Shown here: piece after piece, positions 35,195-44,424 of the stretch
Layout: each line of letters starts with the position of its first letter
Position numbering within the stretch: position 1 is the stretch's first letter
Assembly: GCA_027308685.1 (NCBI GenBank)
Contig: DAIDEE010000017.1
Location: 22,078 to 86,077 of the forward strand
DNA: 64,000 nucleotides
Source of the DNA: Acidocella sp.
Lineage (GTDB): Bacteria > Pseudomonadota > Alphaproteobacteria > Acetobacterales > Acetobacteraceae
Direction of reading: 5' to 3'
Position numbers and translations under genes: made by a program
The notes under the pieces: generated by a model
What the model was told of the DNA's origin: nothing
Seen by the model: only the letters and a program-made list of their open reading frames with translations
The model's database searches: none

Positions 35195-36631
35195 CTAGCT
35201 AAAGAACTTCAGCGTCATGCCCATCAACCACTTCACCCGCGGCGTATAAGGCGGGTACAGCATCGGGGTGGAGTTGTACTGGTCACGCATCACCGCGCGT
35301 TCATGCGAAAAGGCTTTAAACCCGTACGCGCCGTGCGAGGAGCCGATACCGCTGTTATTCACCCCGCCGAACGGCAAATTGGCGTGCGAGAAATGCAGCA
35401 CCGAAACATTGATCCCCACCCCGCCTGAGGAGGTCGCGTCAATGATCTTATCAATACTGGCCTGATCTTTTGAATACACATACAGCGCCAGCGGTTTCGG
35501 GTTGGCGTTGATATGCGCGATCGGCTCGCTGATGTCGCTGTACGTGATAATCGGCAGCACCGGCCCAAAAATTTCCTCCTGCATCACTGCGCTGTCGAGC
35601 TTCACATTTGTCAAAAGTGTGGGGGCGATGAATTTATCGCTCGCCAAAGTCGCCCCGCCTGTAACAACAGTGGCACCATTGGCAGTGGCATCATCGAGAA
35701 TATTTTTTACCCTGGAGAAATGCCGGTCATTCACAATCCGGCAATAATCCGGGCTGGTTTGTGCATTGTCACCATACATTTTGGCTATCGCGGCTTTGGC
35801 TTTTTCGAGGAACGCCGAAAGTATTTTCTCATGCACATATAAATAGTCGGGCGCCACGCAAGTCTGGCCATTATTGAGGAATTTACCCCACATGACGCTT
35901 TTGGCAGCTTTGGCCAGATCAGCACTCTCATCAACAATGACCGGGCTTTTGCCACCTAGCTCCAAAGTAATAGACGATAGATGCTTGGCGGCCGCCGCCA
36001 TCACGATTTTACCCACGGCGGGTGAGCCGGTGAAGAACATATGGTCGAACGGCAAAGCCAGCAGCGCCGTGGAGACCGCTGCATCGCCTTCAAACACAGC
36101 AATCTCGGCTGGATCGAAGGTCTGGCGGATGATCTCAGCCATCAATGCAGAGCAGGATGGCGTTAATTCCGAGGGCTTGATGATCACTGTGTTGCCGGCG
36201 GCAATGGCGCTGGCAAGCGGCCCGAAAGTGAGATTGATCGGAAAATTCCAGGGCGAAATGATCAGACAGACGCCGCGCGGTTGATAGCGGATGCGCGCCT
36301 GCGTGCCCAGCATCGTCATGGTGGTGCCTACCCGCTTGGTGCGCATCCAGGATTTCAGATGCTTCACCGCATGATGAATTTCACCGATCACCGGCATGAT
36401 CTCATCAAGATCAGCTTCGGTGGCGGGCTTGTGTAAATCCGCCGCCAGAGCACGGTAAATGGCGTCCTTGTTAGCCATGACCGCTGCTTCCAGGCGGCGC
36501 AGCTTGGTGATCCGCTCATCAGCGGTGGAGGTGCGCAGCTTAACCGCCAGTTGCTGCTGCTTTGTGAACACCTCAAAGATTACCGAAGCGGCGGCGGTCT
36601 GTACGGGTGAAATGCTCGTGGTTACATTCAT
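35195..36631 (-). CDS. Aldehyde dehydrogenase (coniferyl/fatty aldehyde dehydrogenase-like)
   Basis: This NAD(P)-dependent aldehyde dehydrogenase of 478 residues has VCLIISPWNFPINLTFGPLA (cofactor fold), TLELGGKSPVIVD with the catalytic Glu, and KFLNNGQTCVAPDYLYVH with the catalytic Cys near residue 258. The sequence groups with class 3-like and coniferyl aldehyde dehydrogenases that lack the tetramerisation arm. The substrate could be an aromatic or long-chain aldehyde. A palindromic operator sits about 40 bases before its start (36669-36683). Confidence 0.88.
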   Translation of the reverse strand: MNVTTSISPVQTAAASVIFEVFTKQQQLAVKLRTSTADERITKLRRLEAAVMANKDAIYRALAADLHKPATEADLDEIMPVIGEIHHAVKHLKSWMRTKRVGTTMTMLGTQARIRYQPRGVCLIISPWNFPINLTFGPLASAIAAGNTVIIKPSELTPSCSALMAEIIRQTFDPAEIAVFEGDAAVSTALLALPFDHMFFTGSPAVGKIVMAAAAKHLSSITLELGGKSPVIVDESADLAKAAKSVMWGKFLNNGQTCVAPDYLYVHEKILSAFLEKAKAAIAKMYGDNAQTSPDYCRIVNDRHFSRVKNILDDATANGATVVTGGATLASDKFIAPTLLTNVKLDSAVMQEEIFGPVLPIITYSDISEPIAHINANPKPLALYVYSKDQASIDKIIDATSSGGVGINVSVLHFSHANLPFGGVNNSGIGSSHGAYGFKAFSHERAVMRDQYNSTPMLYPPYTPRVKWLMGMTLKFFS

Positions 36632-36667
36632 GGCTCGTCCTTTTCCTGGTTTGCAGGCCTTATTATG

Positions 36668-36692
36668 GTTACCTTTAAGGTAAGCAGGTAAC
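36668..36692. promoter_or_regulatory. Palindromic operator upstream of the aldehyde dehydrogenase gene
   Basis: TTACCTT, one base, AAGGTAA is a perfect 7-base inverted repeat at 36669-36683. A further GGTAAC at 36687-36692 pairs with GTTACC at 36668-36673, giving nested half-sites. It lies 38-61 bases before the dehydrogenase start. The form is typical of TetR-family operators. No regulator gene is adjacent. Confidence 0.5.
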
Positions 36693-36894
36693 GTTTAGCG
36701 GAAACTGTCAAGCGGAAACGGCTGTGGCGTTAGGGGGAGACGGTGATTTTTTCGTGAGGGCCAGCAATCGGCCTAAAACCCACCCGGGCGATAAGTAGCC
36801 CTGCAGTTCTCATTTGTGTGCAGCGCAGTGCGGCCTGGTTTATCTTTACGGCCAATCAGGCTAATCACCCTTGGAAATATGCCCTTACCGGCAC

Positions 36895-36899
36895 AGGAG
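36895..36899 (+). promoter_or_regulatory. Ribosome-binding site deciding the TTG start of fpr
   Basis: AGGAG lies six bases before the TTG at 36906. It favours that TTG over the in-frame ATG at 36879, which has only a weak TTGGAA ahead of it. Confidence 0.65.
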
Positions 36900-36905
36900 C
36901 TATCA

Positions 36906-37679
36906 TTGTCTAATTTTAATACCGAGACGGTCACCTCCGTCCGGCACTGGACCGACACGCTGTTCAGCTTCACCGCCACCCGCGACCCCGGTTTCCGCTT
37001 TGTCAGCGGTCAGTTCACCATGATCGGCCTCGAAATCGAGGGTCGCCCGCTGCTGCGCGCCTATTCGATGTGCAATGCCAACCATGAGGACCAGTTGGAG
37101 TTTTTCTCCATTAAGGTGCCCTCCGGCGCTCTCACCTCCCGGCTACAGCATTTGCAGGTCGGCGATACGGTACTGGTGGGCCGTAAACCAACCGGCACGC
37201 TCATTCAGGATAATCTGTTGCCGGGTAAAAACCTGTATTTGCTGGGCACCGGCACTGGCCTTGCACCGTTCGTCAGCATCATCAAAGACCCTGATACCTA
37301 TGAGCGCTATGAGCGCGTCATTCTGGTGCACGGTACCCGTACCATTGCCGAACTTGGGTACGGGGAACTGATTGTGAACACGCTGCTTGAGCACGAGTTT
37401 TTTGGCGAACTGGCGCGTGAAAAGCTACTGTATTACCCATCTGTGACCCGCGAGCCTTTCCGTAACATCGGGCGCATTACGACCCTGCTTGAAACCGGTA
37501 AATTACAGGCTGATTTGCAGCTCCCCGCCTTTAATGTGGAAACCGACAGGGTAATGCTGTGCGGCAGCCCGGAAATGCTGTCGGACTTAAACAACCTCCT
37601 CAAAGGACGCGGCTTTCAGGAAGGCAATCATCATGAACCGGGGCATTATGTGATCGAGAAAGCCTTCGTCGAAAAGTAA
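36906..37679 (+). CDS. fpr: Ferredoxin--NADP(+) reductase
   Basis: This 257-residue bacterial-type FNR exchanges electrons between NADPH and ferredoxin or flavodoxin. FAD binding is shown by LLRAYSMCNA (RxYS), then FSIKVPSGALTSRL, and NADP binding by LLGTGTGLAPFVSI and the late GSPEML. The TTG at 36906 gives (M)SNFNTETVTSV, which matches the family N-terminus. The stop lies 10 bases from that of the convergent GT39 gene. Confidence 0.93.
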   Translation: MSNFNTETVTSVRHWTDTLFSFTATRDPGFRFVSGQFTMIGLEIEGRPLLRAYSMCNANHEDQLEFFSIKVPSGALTSRLQHLQVGDTVLVGRKPTGTLIQDNLLPGKNLYLLGTGTGLAPFVSIIKDPDTYERYERVILVHGTRTIAELGYGELIVNTLLEHEFFGELAREKLLYYPSVTREPFRNIGRITTLLETGKLQADLQLPAFNVETDRVMLCGSPEMLSDLNNLLKGRGFQEGNHHEPGHYVIEKAFVEK

Positions 37680-37689
37680 AACCGCGAGG

Positions 37690-39330
37690 TTAGCTGCACG
37701 GCACCGCCGGAAGCACCAAAGCGGTCGCGTCGCCTTCGCTGAAATCCTGCTCTGGTAAGCAATTCGACGCATAACCGTGGCTGGTTGGGTCGAAGAGATT
37801 GATGTAGATCCGGCGACCCGCCATCTCAATTTTGGCAGGCTCACCGAGAGGCGCAATTTTCGCAAAATTATCGGGTAGCTGGTGCTTCGTGGTGCTGGTC
37901 TGGCCAGCATGGCCGATAATAACCCACACGCGCTTGCCTTGCATCTGCGCCAACTGCGCATGGGTAACATCGCCTTTGGAATCACTCAGCACGATGTTTT
38001 GTGCCTCAGAGGGGAGATAGGCACGTAAAATTGTCTCATCCCACGGGTCACTCAACAGCACCACATCACCAGGCGCCACCTCACTGGCCAGAATTTTTGC
38101 GGCTATGTCCCAGCGCGGCTTCGTCTCCACGTTATAATATGGCAGCAGGTTAAACAGCAGTAGTGCTGCCACCGCGCCAAACGCAGCCACCTGCCAATGC
38201 TTCGGTAGGCGCTGTAATAGAGAACTAAGACCAATGCCGGCCAATATCGCAAAAGGCGCGGCGCTCCACAAAATATAACGTGGCACCATCATCGAGCGCC
38301 ACAGCGAGATCACCAGTAACGCCGCTGGCAACAGAATGAATGACAAACCAATCACCGCCAATAATCCCGGCCGCTTACGCAAACGCCACAAACCAAGCGC
38401 CGCCGCCAGCAGCAGGCCACCTTCAATGAGCAGAATCATCGGCATCGGCGTTGAAACATCCATCAGCCGGAACGAAACCGTATCGGCAATCCGCATTAAG
38501 TAAACCGATGCAAAATTATACCACAAGCGCGACAGATCAACCGGCGGTATCCAAGTTACGCTGTCGATGAATTTTTTATCCTGATAAACCTCCATCAACG
38601 CATAAAATGGCGCTGAAAGCACAAGCATAAGCGCATCAGCCAACAGCAAATTCTTCAAAAATCCTTTGCCGTTCGATGATTGATGCATAATGATCAACCC
38701 AATCACATTCACGGTCAGCAGCCAGGGTACGCCATCGCCCAGTACGTCGAGCGCACCGGAGGTTCCCAAAATAACGGCTGCCCAATCTGCGCGCCGCGCA
38801 TACCGGTCGGACCATGGCCTAGACGCCGCGCGCGCATTCAGCGCCAGCTGAACCAGACCATAGAGCGCGATCAGAATAAGGCACATTTCCATCGTGTAGG
38901 ACCGCGCCTCCTGGCTGAACGCCAGAGCCGAAGGCGAGAGTCCTAAAATGAGCGCGGCCACCAGGCCAGCGCGACGCCCGGCAATTTGGGCCGCGATAAG
39001 ATACACCAACATAACGCAAGCCGCGCCAAACACCGCTGATGGTACCCGCAGCCAGAATTGCGGATCACCCAACCCCGCGAGAGGTGACAACAACAGGAAA
39101 AAGCTTGGCATGTGGTGGTTCGAGAAGGAATCCCGCACCAAAGCGCCAAACGGCATATTCACCCGTTGCAAGGTAAAAATCTCATCCAACCAAAAAGGCT
39201 GGCGGCCGATATCGACCAGGCGTAAAATTAAAGCGACGCCAAATATGAATAACGGCACAGCGAGCGCATGGCTAACCTTTACGGATCCATCGGGTTCCGC
39301 CGGTTTCATGGCGCGCTTCGCATTGATCAT
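37690..39330 (-). CDS. GT39-like dolichyl-phosphate-mannose (ArnT/PMT-type) glycosyltransferase
   Basis: This large membrane protein of 546 residues has 10 to 12 predicted helices. RLVDIGRQPFWLDEIFTL near residues 37-54 carries the Asp-Glu pair that ends the first periplasmic loop in GT-C enzymes, and a soluble C-terminal tail follows the last helix. Such proteins transfer a sugar from a polyprenyl-phosphate donor to lipid or protein. It overlaps the alpha-E gene by 4 bases and so belongs to the ATP-grasp/alpha-E operon; the acceptor is unknown. Confidence 0.8.
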   Translation of the reverse strand: MINAKRAMKPAEPDGSVKVSHALAVPLFIFGVALILRLVDIGRQPFWLDEIFTLQRVNMPFGALVRDSFSNHHMPSFFLLLSPLAGLGDPQFWLRVPSAVFGAACVMLVYLIAAQIAGRRAGLVAALILGLSPSALAFSQEARSYTMEMCLILIALYGLVQLALNARAASRPWSDRYARRADWAAVILGTSGALDVLGDGVPWLLTVNVIGLIIMHQSSNGKGFLKNLLLADALMLVLSAPFYALMEVYQDKKFIDSVTWIPPVDLSRLWYNFASVYLMRIADTVSFRLMDVSTPMPMILLIEGGLLLAAALGLWRLRKRPGLLAVIGLSFILLPAALLVISLWRSMMVPRYILWSAAPFAILAGIGLSSLLQRLPKHWQVAAFGAVAALLLFNLLPYYNVETKPRWDIAAKILASEVAPGDVVLLSDPWDETILRAYLPSEAQNIVLSDSKGDVTHAQLAQMQGKRVWVIIGHAGQTSTTKHQLPDNFAKIAPLGEPAKIEMAGRRIYINLFDPTSHGYASNCLPEQDFSEGDATALVLPAVPCS

Positions 39331-40421
39331 GCCAAAGCCTCTGCCTTGCCTCCGGCGCGATGCTCCGGATTGATCGTTGATACAGGTCCTGAGCTTTGAC
39401 TCTGACTTTGCGATAAGGCGGCGTCGGCTACAATATCAGCAGACAGCACGTCATCACTTGGCCGCCAATCCCGAAAGAAAGCACGGCCGATCGCCCCGGC
39501 CAAGCGTTGCAGATGAATTTGGACCACATCTAAGTATTCGTGCAGACCCGTGGCGAGAATATGGCCTGTAGATCGTTCGGTGAGAATTTCTCGTAAATAT
39601 TCGGCAACCTCCATCGGCTCATTGGCACGCGACAGACCATATATCCGGCGAAGATCTTCGAGATACGCCTCGGCACGCCGCACACTAAGCAAAACTGAGC
39701 GCGGCGACGACGGGTCGCGTAGCAGGAAATCCACCACATCTTCCACCGAAAATACCGCGCGAGCGTGACGTTTGAAGGCATGGTATCCCGCCCCTGCCCG
39801 CAACACAGCATTCCATTGCGTCAGTTCGGCCACGCGTTTGGCTTCGCCATCTCTTGGCAGAATGATGGTATATTTAATGTCTAGCATACGGGTAGTTTGG
39901 TCGGCTCGCTCGATCACCCGGCCCAGATGATAAAAATACCACCCCTGATCACGGTATAATGTACCTTCCGTAATACCTGTGTGAGCCTGCACGCCATCCT
40001 TCAAAGCCGTGCAAACCCGCGAGAGGGAATCGCCTTCCAAATCTTCCGCCGTAATGCGGCTGACAAAGCGATGGAAAACATTGATCTGCCGCCACATCTC
40101 GGTGCTCATCAAGGGGCGCAAGGTGCGGGCATTGGTGCGGGCGTCTTCAATGTTGGCGGGGATGGAGGTTGGGTTGCCTTTGTCGAGCAGATAAAAGCGC
40201 TTCACATGCAAGGCATCTGGTGAGAACCCACGTGCCTCAAAATTTTTCTCGTCGGCATTGATCTGGATCAGGCCAAACCAGGCTTGGGTTTCATGGCCTG
40301 GCGACTCAAAGCTCTGGGTAACATCGATCAACCGGGCGAGGTTTTCAACGCGCTCCAGATACCGCGCCATCCAGAACAGGCCTTCAGCATCGCGTGAGAG
40401 CAATACCGTGTCGAACCTCAT
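39327..40421 (-). CDS. Alpha-E domain protein (DUF403)
   Basis: This 364-residue all-helical protein begins with the alpha-E signature LLSRDAEGLFWMARYLERVENLARLIDV. Alpha-E proteins are almost always encoded beside circularly permuted type 2 ATP-grasp ligases and transglutaminases, in predicted peptide-modification systems whose chemistry is untested. Here it overlaps the ATP-grasp gene upstream and the GT39 gene downstream by 4 bases each. This is the stand-alone form; a second copy is fused to an ATP-grasp domain on the opposite strand. Confidence 0.88.
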   Translation of the reverse strand: MRFDTVLLSRDAEGLFWMARYLERVENLARLIDVTQSFESPGHETQAWFGLIQINADEKNFEARGFSPDALHVKRFYLLDKGNPTSIPANIEDARTNARTLRPLMSTEMWRQINVFHRFVSRITAEDLEGDSLSRVCTALKDGVQAHTGITEGTLYRDQGWYFYHLGRVIERADQTTRMLDIKYTIILPRDGEAKRVAELTQWNAVLRAGAGYHAFKRHARAVFSVEDVVDFLLRDPSSPRSVLLSVRRAEAYLEDLRRIYGLSRANEPMEVAEYLREILTERSTGHILATGLHEYLDVVQIHLQRLAGAIGRAFFRDWRPSDDVLSADIVADAALSQSQSQSSGPVSTINPEHRAGGKAEALA

Positions 40422-41908
40422 GGTGCGCCCCCATCGGTAAAATCATCCGCCAGCACCCAGGTGTCCTTCGAGCCACCACCCTGGCTTGAATTGACGATCA
40501 GGCTGCCGCGTTTCAAGGCCACCCGGGTTAAACCACCCGGCAGAACCCAACTTTCCTTGCCGGTGATAATGAACGGCCGCAAATCGAGATGCCGCGGCCC
40601 GACGCCTTCCTCGGTGAGAGTCGGCGCCACCGAAAGACCGATCATCGGCTGGCTGATCCATTGCGCCGGGTCAGCCAGAATGGCGGCGCGGGAGGCTTCA
40701 AGTTCCTCCTTGCTGGCGCGCGGGCCGATGGTAATGCCATAGCCACCGGATTCGCCCACCGGCTTGGTCACCAGCTTGTCGAGATTGGCGAGCGTGTAAG
40801 CCAAACCCTCCGTCTCGCGGCATATATTGGTCTGCACATTCTGGATCAGCGGTTCTTCGCCCAGGTAGTATTTGATGATGCGCGGCATGTATGCATAAAC
40901 CGCCTTGTCATCGGCAACGCCGGTACCTACCGCATTGGCGATCGCCACATTCCCGGCCTTCCAGGCGCCGATCAGGCCGCGCACGCCGAGCATCGATTCC
41001 GGGCGGAACACATCGGGATCGAGGAAATCATCATTCAGACGGCGGTAGATGGTGTGGACCGGTCGCAAGCCGGTGATGGTACGCATGTAAACGCGCTCGT
41101 TTTCCACCACGAGGTCAGAACCGACCACCAGCGGCACGCCCATCTCGCGGGCCAGGAACACATGCTCAAAATACGCCGAGTTATAAATGCCGGGCGAGAG
41201 CAGCACCACCTGCGGGTCCTCAAGGTCGCCCGGCGCAATTTCCGACATCGCGGCGCGCAGCCGGCGGCCATAATCATCCACCGGACGCAGGCGGATACCG
41301 GCCATTAAATCCGGGAAGGTGCGCAGCATCAAATGGCGATTTTCAATAACGTAGGAAACACCAGACGGCGTGCGGGCGTTATCCTCCAGCACCCGGAAGT
41401 CACCATGTTCATCGCGGATGATATCAATTCCGCAAACATGCACATAAGTCCCATGAGGCACGGGGAAATCCTGCATTTCCGGGCGATAGTTGGAATTGCC
41501 ATACACCAGTTCAGCGGGAATGACGCCGTCCTTGATGATTTTACCTTTGCCGTAAATGTCGCCCAGGAACAGGTTAAGCGCGGTCACACGCTGAATACAG
41601 GCGCGCTCAAGCAAATTCCATTCATCATGGGTGATGATCCGGGGAATACAGTCGAACGGCAAAATCCGGTCGATGGCGGTGGCATCGGAATACACCGTGA
41701 AGGTAATCCCCAGGTCAATCAGTTCGGTTTCCGCCGCCGCGGCGCGACCACGCAGTGCGGTAAGGCCAATCTTCGATAATCGTTCCGCCAGCCAGCGAGG
41801 GACCGGGCCAGCGTCACTACGCGGCTTGGTCAGCTCACAAAAATAGCGGCCTGGATCATAATCGGGCCAGGCGTTTGAAAAAATATCGCTCAACGCGCTG
41901 TTCCCCAT
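40418..41908 (-). CDS. Circularly permuted type 2 ATP-grasp protein (DUF404/407)
   Basis: This 496-residue ligase-like protein has intact family motifs: FRVLEDNARTPSGVSYVIEN (about 171-190), IYRRLNDDFLDPD (about 287-299), and the nucleotide-binding KPVGESGGYG (about 382-391), with LDLRPF and SSQGGGSKDTW near the end. It probably forms an amide bond with ATP on an unknown substrate. It starts the operon ATP-grasp/alpha-E/GT39. The ATG at 41906-41908 has no clear ribosome site. Confidence 0.9.
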   Translation of the reverse strand: MGNSALSDIFSNAWPDYDPGRYFCELTKPRSDAGPVPRWLAERLSKIGLTALRGRAAAAETELIDLGITFTVYSDATAIDRILPFDCIPRIITHDEWNLLERACIQRVTALNLFLGDIYGKGKIIKDGVIPAELVYGNSNYRPEMQDFPVPHGTYVHVCGIDIIRDEHGDFRVLEDNARTPSGVSYVIENRHLMLRTFPDLMAGIRLRPVDDYGRRLRAAMSEIAPGDLEDPQVVLLSPGIYNSAYFEHVFLAREMGVPLVVGSDLVVENERVYMRTITGLRPVHTIYRRLNDDFLDPDVFRPESMLGVRGLIGAWKAGNVAIANAVGTGVADDKAVYAYMPRIIKYYLGEEPLIQNVQTNICRETEGLAYTLANLDKLVTKPVGESGGYGITIGPRASKEELEASRAAILADPAQWISQPMIGLSVAPTLTEEGVGPRHLDLRPFIITGKESWVLPGGLTRVALKRGSLIVNSSQGGGSKDTWVLADDFTDGGAP

Positions 41909-42216
41909 AAAAAAATATCGGTCAATTTTTTGAGATGCTGAACGATCATCAATGCCTCACACAGGTCAACTTCTGCCCTATCGAGCGGCAGATCGCTGCA
42001 AAACGCCAAATGTTTCACCAATTTTTAACCTGTAACAACAATGACATTATACGCGGGTCCTTGGTCTGAGTGGTTTATTAGCAATGTAATGAAGCGTGCC
42101 ATGCAAACGCCGGACCATACAAGTGTGGTGACTAATAACTTCATGATCAACGTAAGTAAGCCAGACGAAACAATTTTAATTCACTCTCGCCGCATGGCAT
42201 TCTCTCTGTTAAGCCT
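41909..42216. other. 308-base divergent intergenic region between the two ATP-grasp operons
   Basis: I see no gene, tRNA or strong terminator here. On the minus strand TTGACC at 41964-41969 could be a -35 element, but the matching -10 is poor. The rest is AT-richer than the flanking genes and must hold the promoters of both divergent operons. Confidence 0.5.
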
Positions 42217-44424
42217 GTGATGATGCAGGGTGTGGCTTCCAGTGACGAAATGATCGACCGGTCGGGCCGAATCCGGACCCCATGGGTGCCGGTTTTGGAA
42301 GCTTTCCGCAGCATCGGGCACGAGGAAATGGGACGCCGCGCGGCGGCTTTGAACAAACAAGTCCGACTCGCAGCACCCTACGGCGTGGTGGCACAGCATC
42401 GATACGACCCGCTGCCGGCACCGTTAACGGCGACTGAATTTGCGCTGTTAGAGGCTGGGATCAAGCAGCGTGCCGGGGTTTTGAACAGTCTGCTTGAAGA
42501 TTTATATGGACGGCAAAGCGTCCTGCAAAATGGCTTGATCCCGCCTATCGAAGTGTTCAAAAGTCGGCACTTTGTGCGCAGCCTGTGTACCGGAACACCG
42601 CTCGCGACGCCGCGCCTCTCACTTTACGCCGCTGATATCATTCGCGGCATTGATGGCCGCTTTCAAATCGTGCGGGATCATACTGGGATCATTCCAAGTT
42701 TTGGCCATGCGCTCACGCTGCGCCGGGTGGCATCGGGCACGGTACCTGAGCTTTTCAGAGCCGGCGGGTTGCGCAGCCTTCGGCCGGCCCGCGAGATGCT
42801 GGTGGATCATCTACAACGTGACAGCCAAGGTGGCATGGTTGCGATTCTTTCGGCCAGCGCTGGCAGCCCGGCACAGTCACTCGACATGATGGATGACGCC
42901 TTGCTGGCGCGTGCGCTTGGCGTCCTGCTGATCGAGCCTGGCGATCTGGCCACCCGCGGCGGTGCCCTGCATGTTAAAACCCTCTCCGGACTGTTGCATG
43001 TGGCGACACTTATTCGCGGCCTATCGGGCATTGAGCTTGATCCGCTCGAGCAAGGTGGCCGCCCCGGTGCCGGTATTCCTGGCGCGTTTGGTGCCATTCG
43101 TGCGGGCGTGTTGAACATGCTCAATGCTCCTGGTAGCTCCTTGGCAGAAGTCCCTGAAATTGCGGCTTATGTTCCACAATTATTTGAAACCTTCTGTGGC
43201 GCCGCCCCGTTACTGCCCGCTGCCAAGGGCAACATTCTAACCTCGGCGTCGAAAGCCCCGTTTGTTGATAGTTCGGGTCTGCTGTCCACGCCGCTGATGT
43301 TTCGGCTGTACGGATGGCACGACGGCACCGGGTGGCAGGTTCTGCCTGGTGGCCTGGCATTTGGGCTCAATGAGGCGGGTACCCCCACCAACATGAAAGA
43401 TATCTGGGTGCTGGACGCTGACGAACCGCATTATTATTCCGGCGTTTCACATTCCGAGCCACAAGCCCGCGTGCCGTTTTTGCCAGCGGCGCATCTGCCG
43501 TCGCGGATGGCCGACAATTTGTTCTGGCTTGGCCGCTCAGTCGAACGATTGGAGGCCGCTGCCCGCCTGCTCATGCTGGCATTACCTCGGTTGGAAGCGG
43601 GGACATCGTTACCGCGCGATGCCGCCGAGCGTAGCCTGATCACCCGCTGTTTAGCAAAAGCTCAGTTGCTGCCTGATGATCTGGCAAGCGGCAATATTTC
43701 TGGCCGGTTACTCCGGCAATCGCTGGCGCGCCGTAAGCCAATGGCGGCGTTGCTGCGGGAGGTAACGCGGCTGGTGAACGCTGCCAGTGAGCGGTTGAGC
43801 CCCACCATGCTCGCCACCGTACAACTTGCTCTGGACCAAGCCACCACGGCATTGGTGCCCGACGAAGAACAAGCGTTGCCAACGATCCTGGGTTTTGCTG
43901 CTACCTTTGCGGGAATTGCCGCTGAGAACATGTCGCGCGATGGCGGGTGGCTGTTCCTGGAAATGGGCCGCCGGTTGGAGCGCGCCGAGGCTTTTGCGGA
44001 GAGTCTATCGATTTTACTGGATGCACCTCCCGAGCGTTTAGAGCCGGGACTCGCACTGGGAATCGAACTCGCAGACTCGGTGTTGAGCTACGACCTGCGG
44101 CATGCCGGAATTTTGGCGCCTGGCCCGGTACTGGCGATGATATTAGCGGATTCCGGCAACCCGCGCAGCCTGGGCTTTCAATGTTCGGCATTGCGCTGGT
44201 CATTGGACCGGCTGGGTGCGGACGATGACGCCGAGTCCGCACGGCTACTGCACACCGAGGCCACAAAATTAGCCAGCGGTATTGCCGACCTCTCGGCACC
44301 ACTTGGTGCAATAGCCGCCCGGTTGCGGCTACTCTCAGACCGTGTGCAGCGGCGCTTCTTTACCCTGCTGCCAGAAGCCCACCAGTTGGAAGACGAGGAA
44401 GAAGTCATGGCAGGGACATCGTGA
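42217..44424 (+). CDS. Fused ATP-grasp-like / alpha-E protein with degenerate ATP-grasp motifs
   Basis: This 735-residue protein joins an N-terminal domain like circularly permuted ATP-grasp (about 1-410) to a C-terminal alpha-E domain starting RMADNLFWLGRSVERLEAAARLL (about 429). Against the neighbouring intact copy, key motifs are altered: LEDNARTPSG becomes VRDHTGIIPSFG (about 152-163), RRLNDDFLDPD becomes RGLSGIELDPL, and no KPVGESGGYG is found. The ligase half may be inactive or changed. The start may be the GTG at 42217 or the ATGs at 42220 and 42223. It is coupled by 4 bases to the transglutaminase gene. Confidence 0.82.
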   Translation: MMMQGVASSDEMIDRSGRIRTPWVPVLEAFRSIGHEEMGRRAAALNKQVRLAAPYGVVAQHRYDPLPAPLTATEFALLEAGIKQRAGVLNSLLEDLYGRQSVLQNGLIPPIEVFKSRHFVRSLCTGTPLATPRLSLYAADIIRGIDGRFQIVRDHTGIIPSFGHALTLRRVASGTVPELFRAGGLRSLRPAREMLVDHLQRDSQGGMVAILSASAGSPAQSLDMMDDALLARALGVLLIEPGDLATRGGALHVKTLSGLLHVATLIRGLSGIELDPLEQGGRPGAGIPGAFGAIRAGVLNMLNAPGSSLAEVPEIAAYVPQLFETFCGAAPLLPAAKGNILTSASKAPFVDSSGLLSTPLMFRLYGWHDGTGWQVLPGGLAFGLNEAGTPTNMKDIWVLDADEPHYYSGVSHSEPQARVPFLPAAHLPSRMADNLFWLGRSVERLEAAARLLMLALPRLEAGTSLPRDAAERSLITRCLAKAQLLPDDLASGNISGRLLRQSLARRKPMAALLREVTRLVNAASERLSPTMLATVQLALDQATTALVPDEEQALPTILGFAATFAGIAAENMSRDGGWLFLEMGRRLERAEAFAESLSILLDAPPERLEPGLALGIELADSVLSYDLRHAGILAPGPVLAMILADSGNPRSLGFQCSALRWSLDRLGADDDAESARLLHTEATKLASGIADLSAPLGAIAARLRLLSDRVQRRFFTLLPEAHQLEDEEEVMAGTS

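Noticed and set aside
42217..44424. Frameshifted duplicate of the minus-strand ATP-grasp and alpha-E genes
   Set aside because: The fused protein has one uninterrupted frame with a full alpha-E domain and is coupled to the transglutaminase gene, so it is a fusion-type paralogue and not a broken copy.
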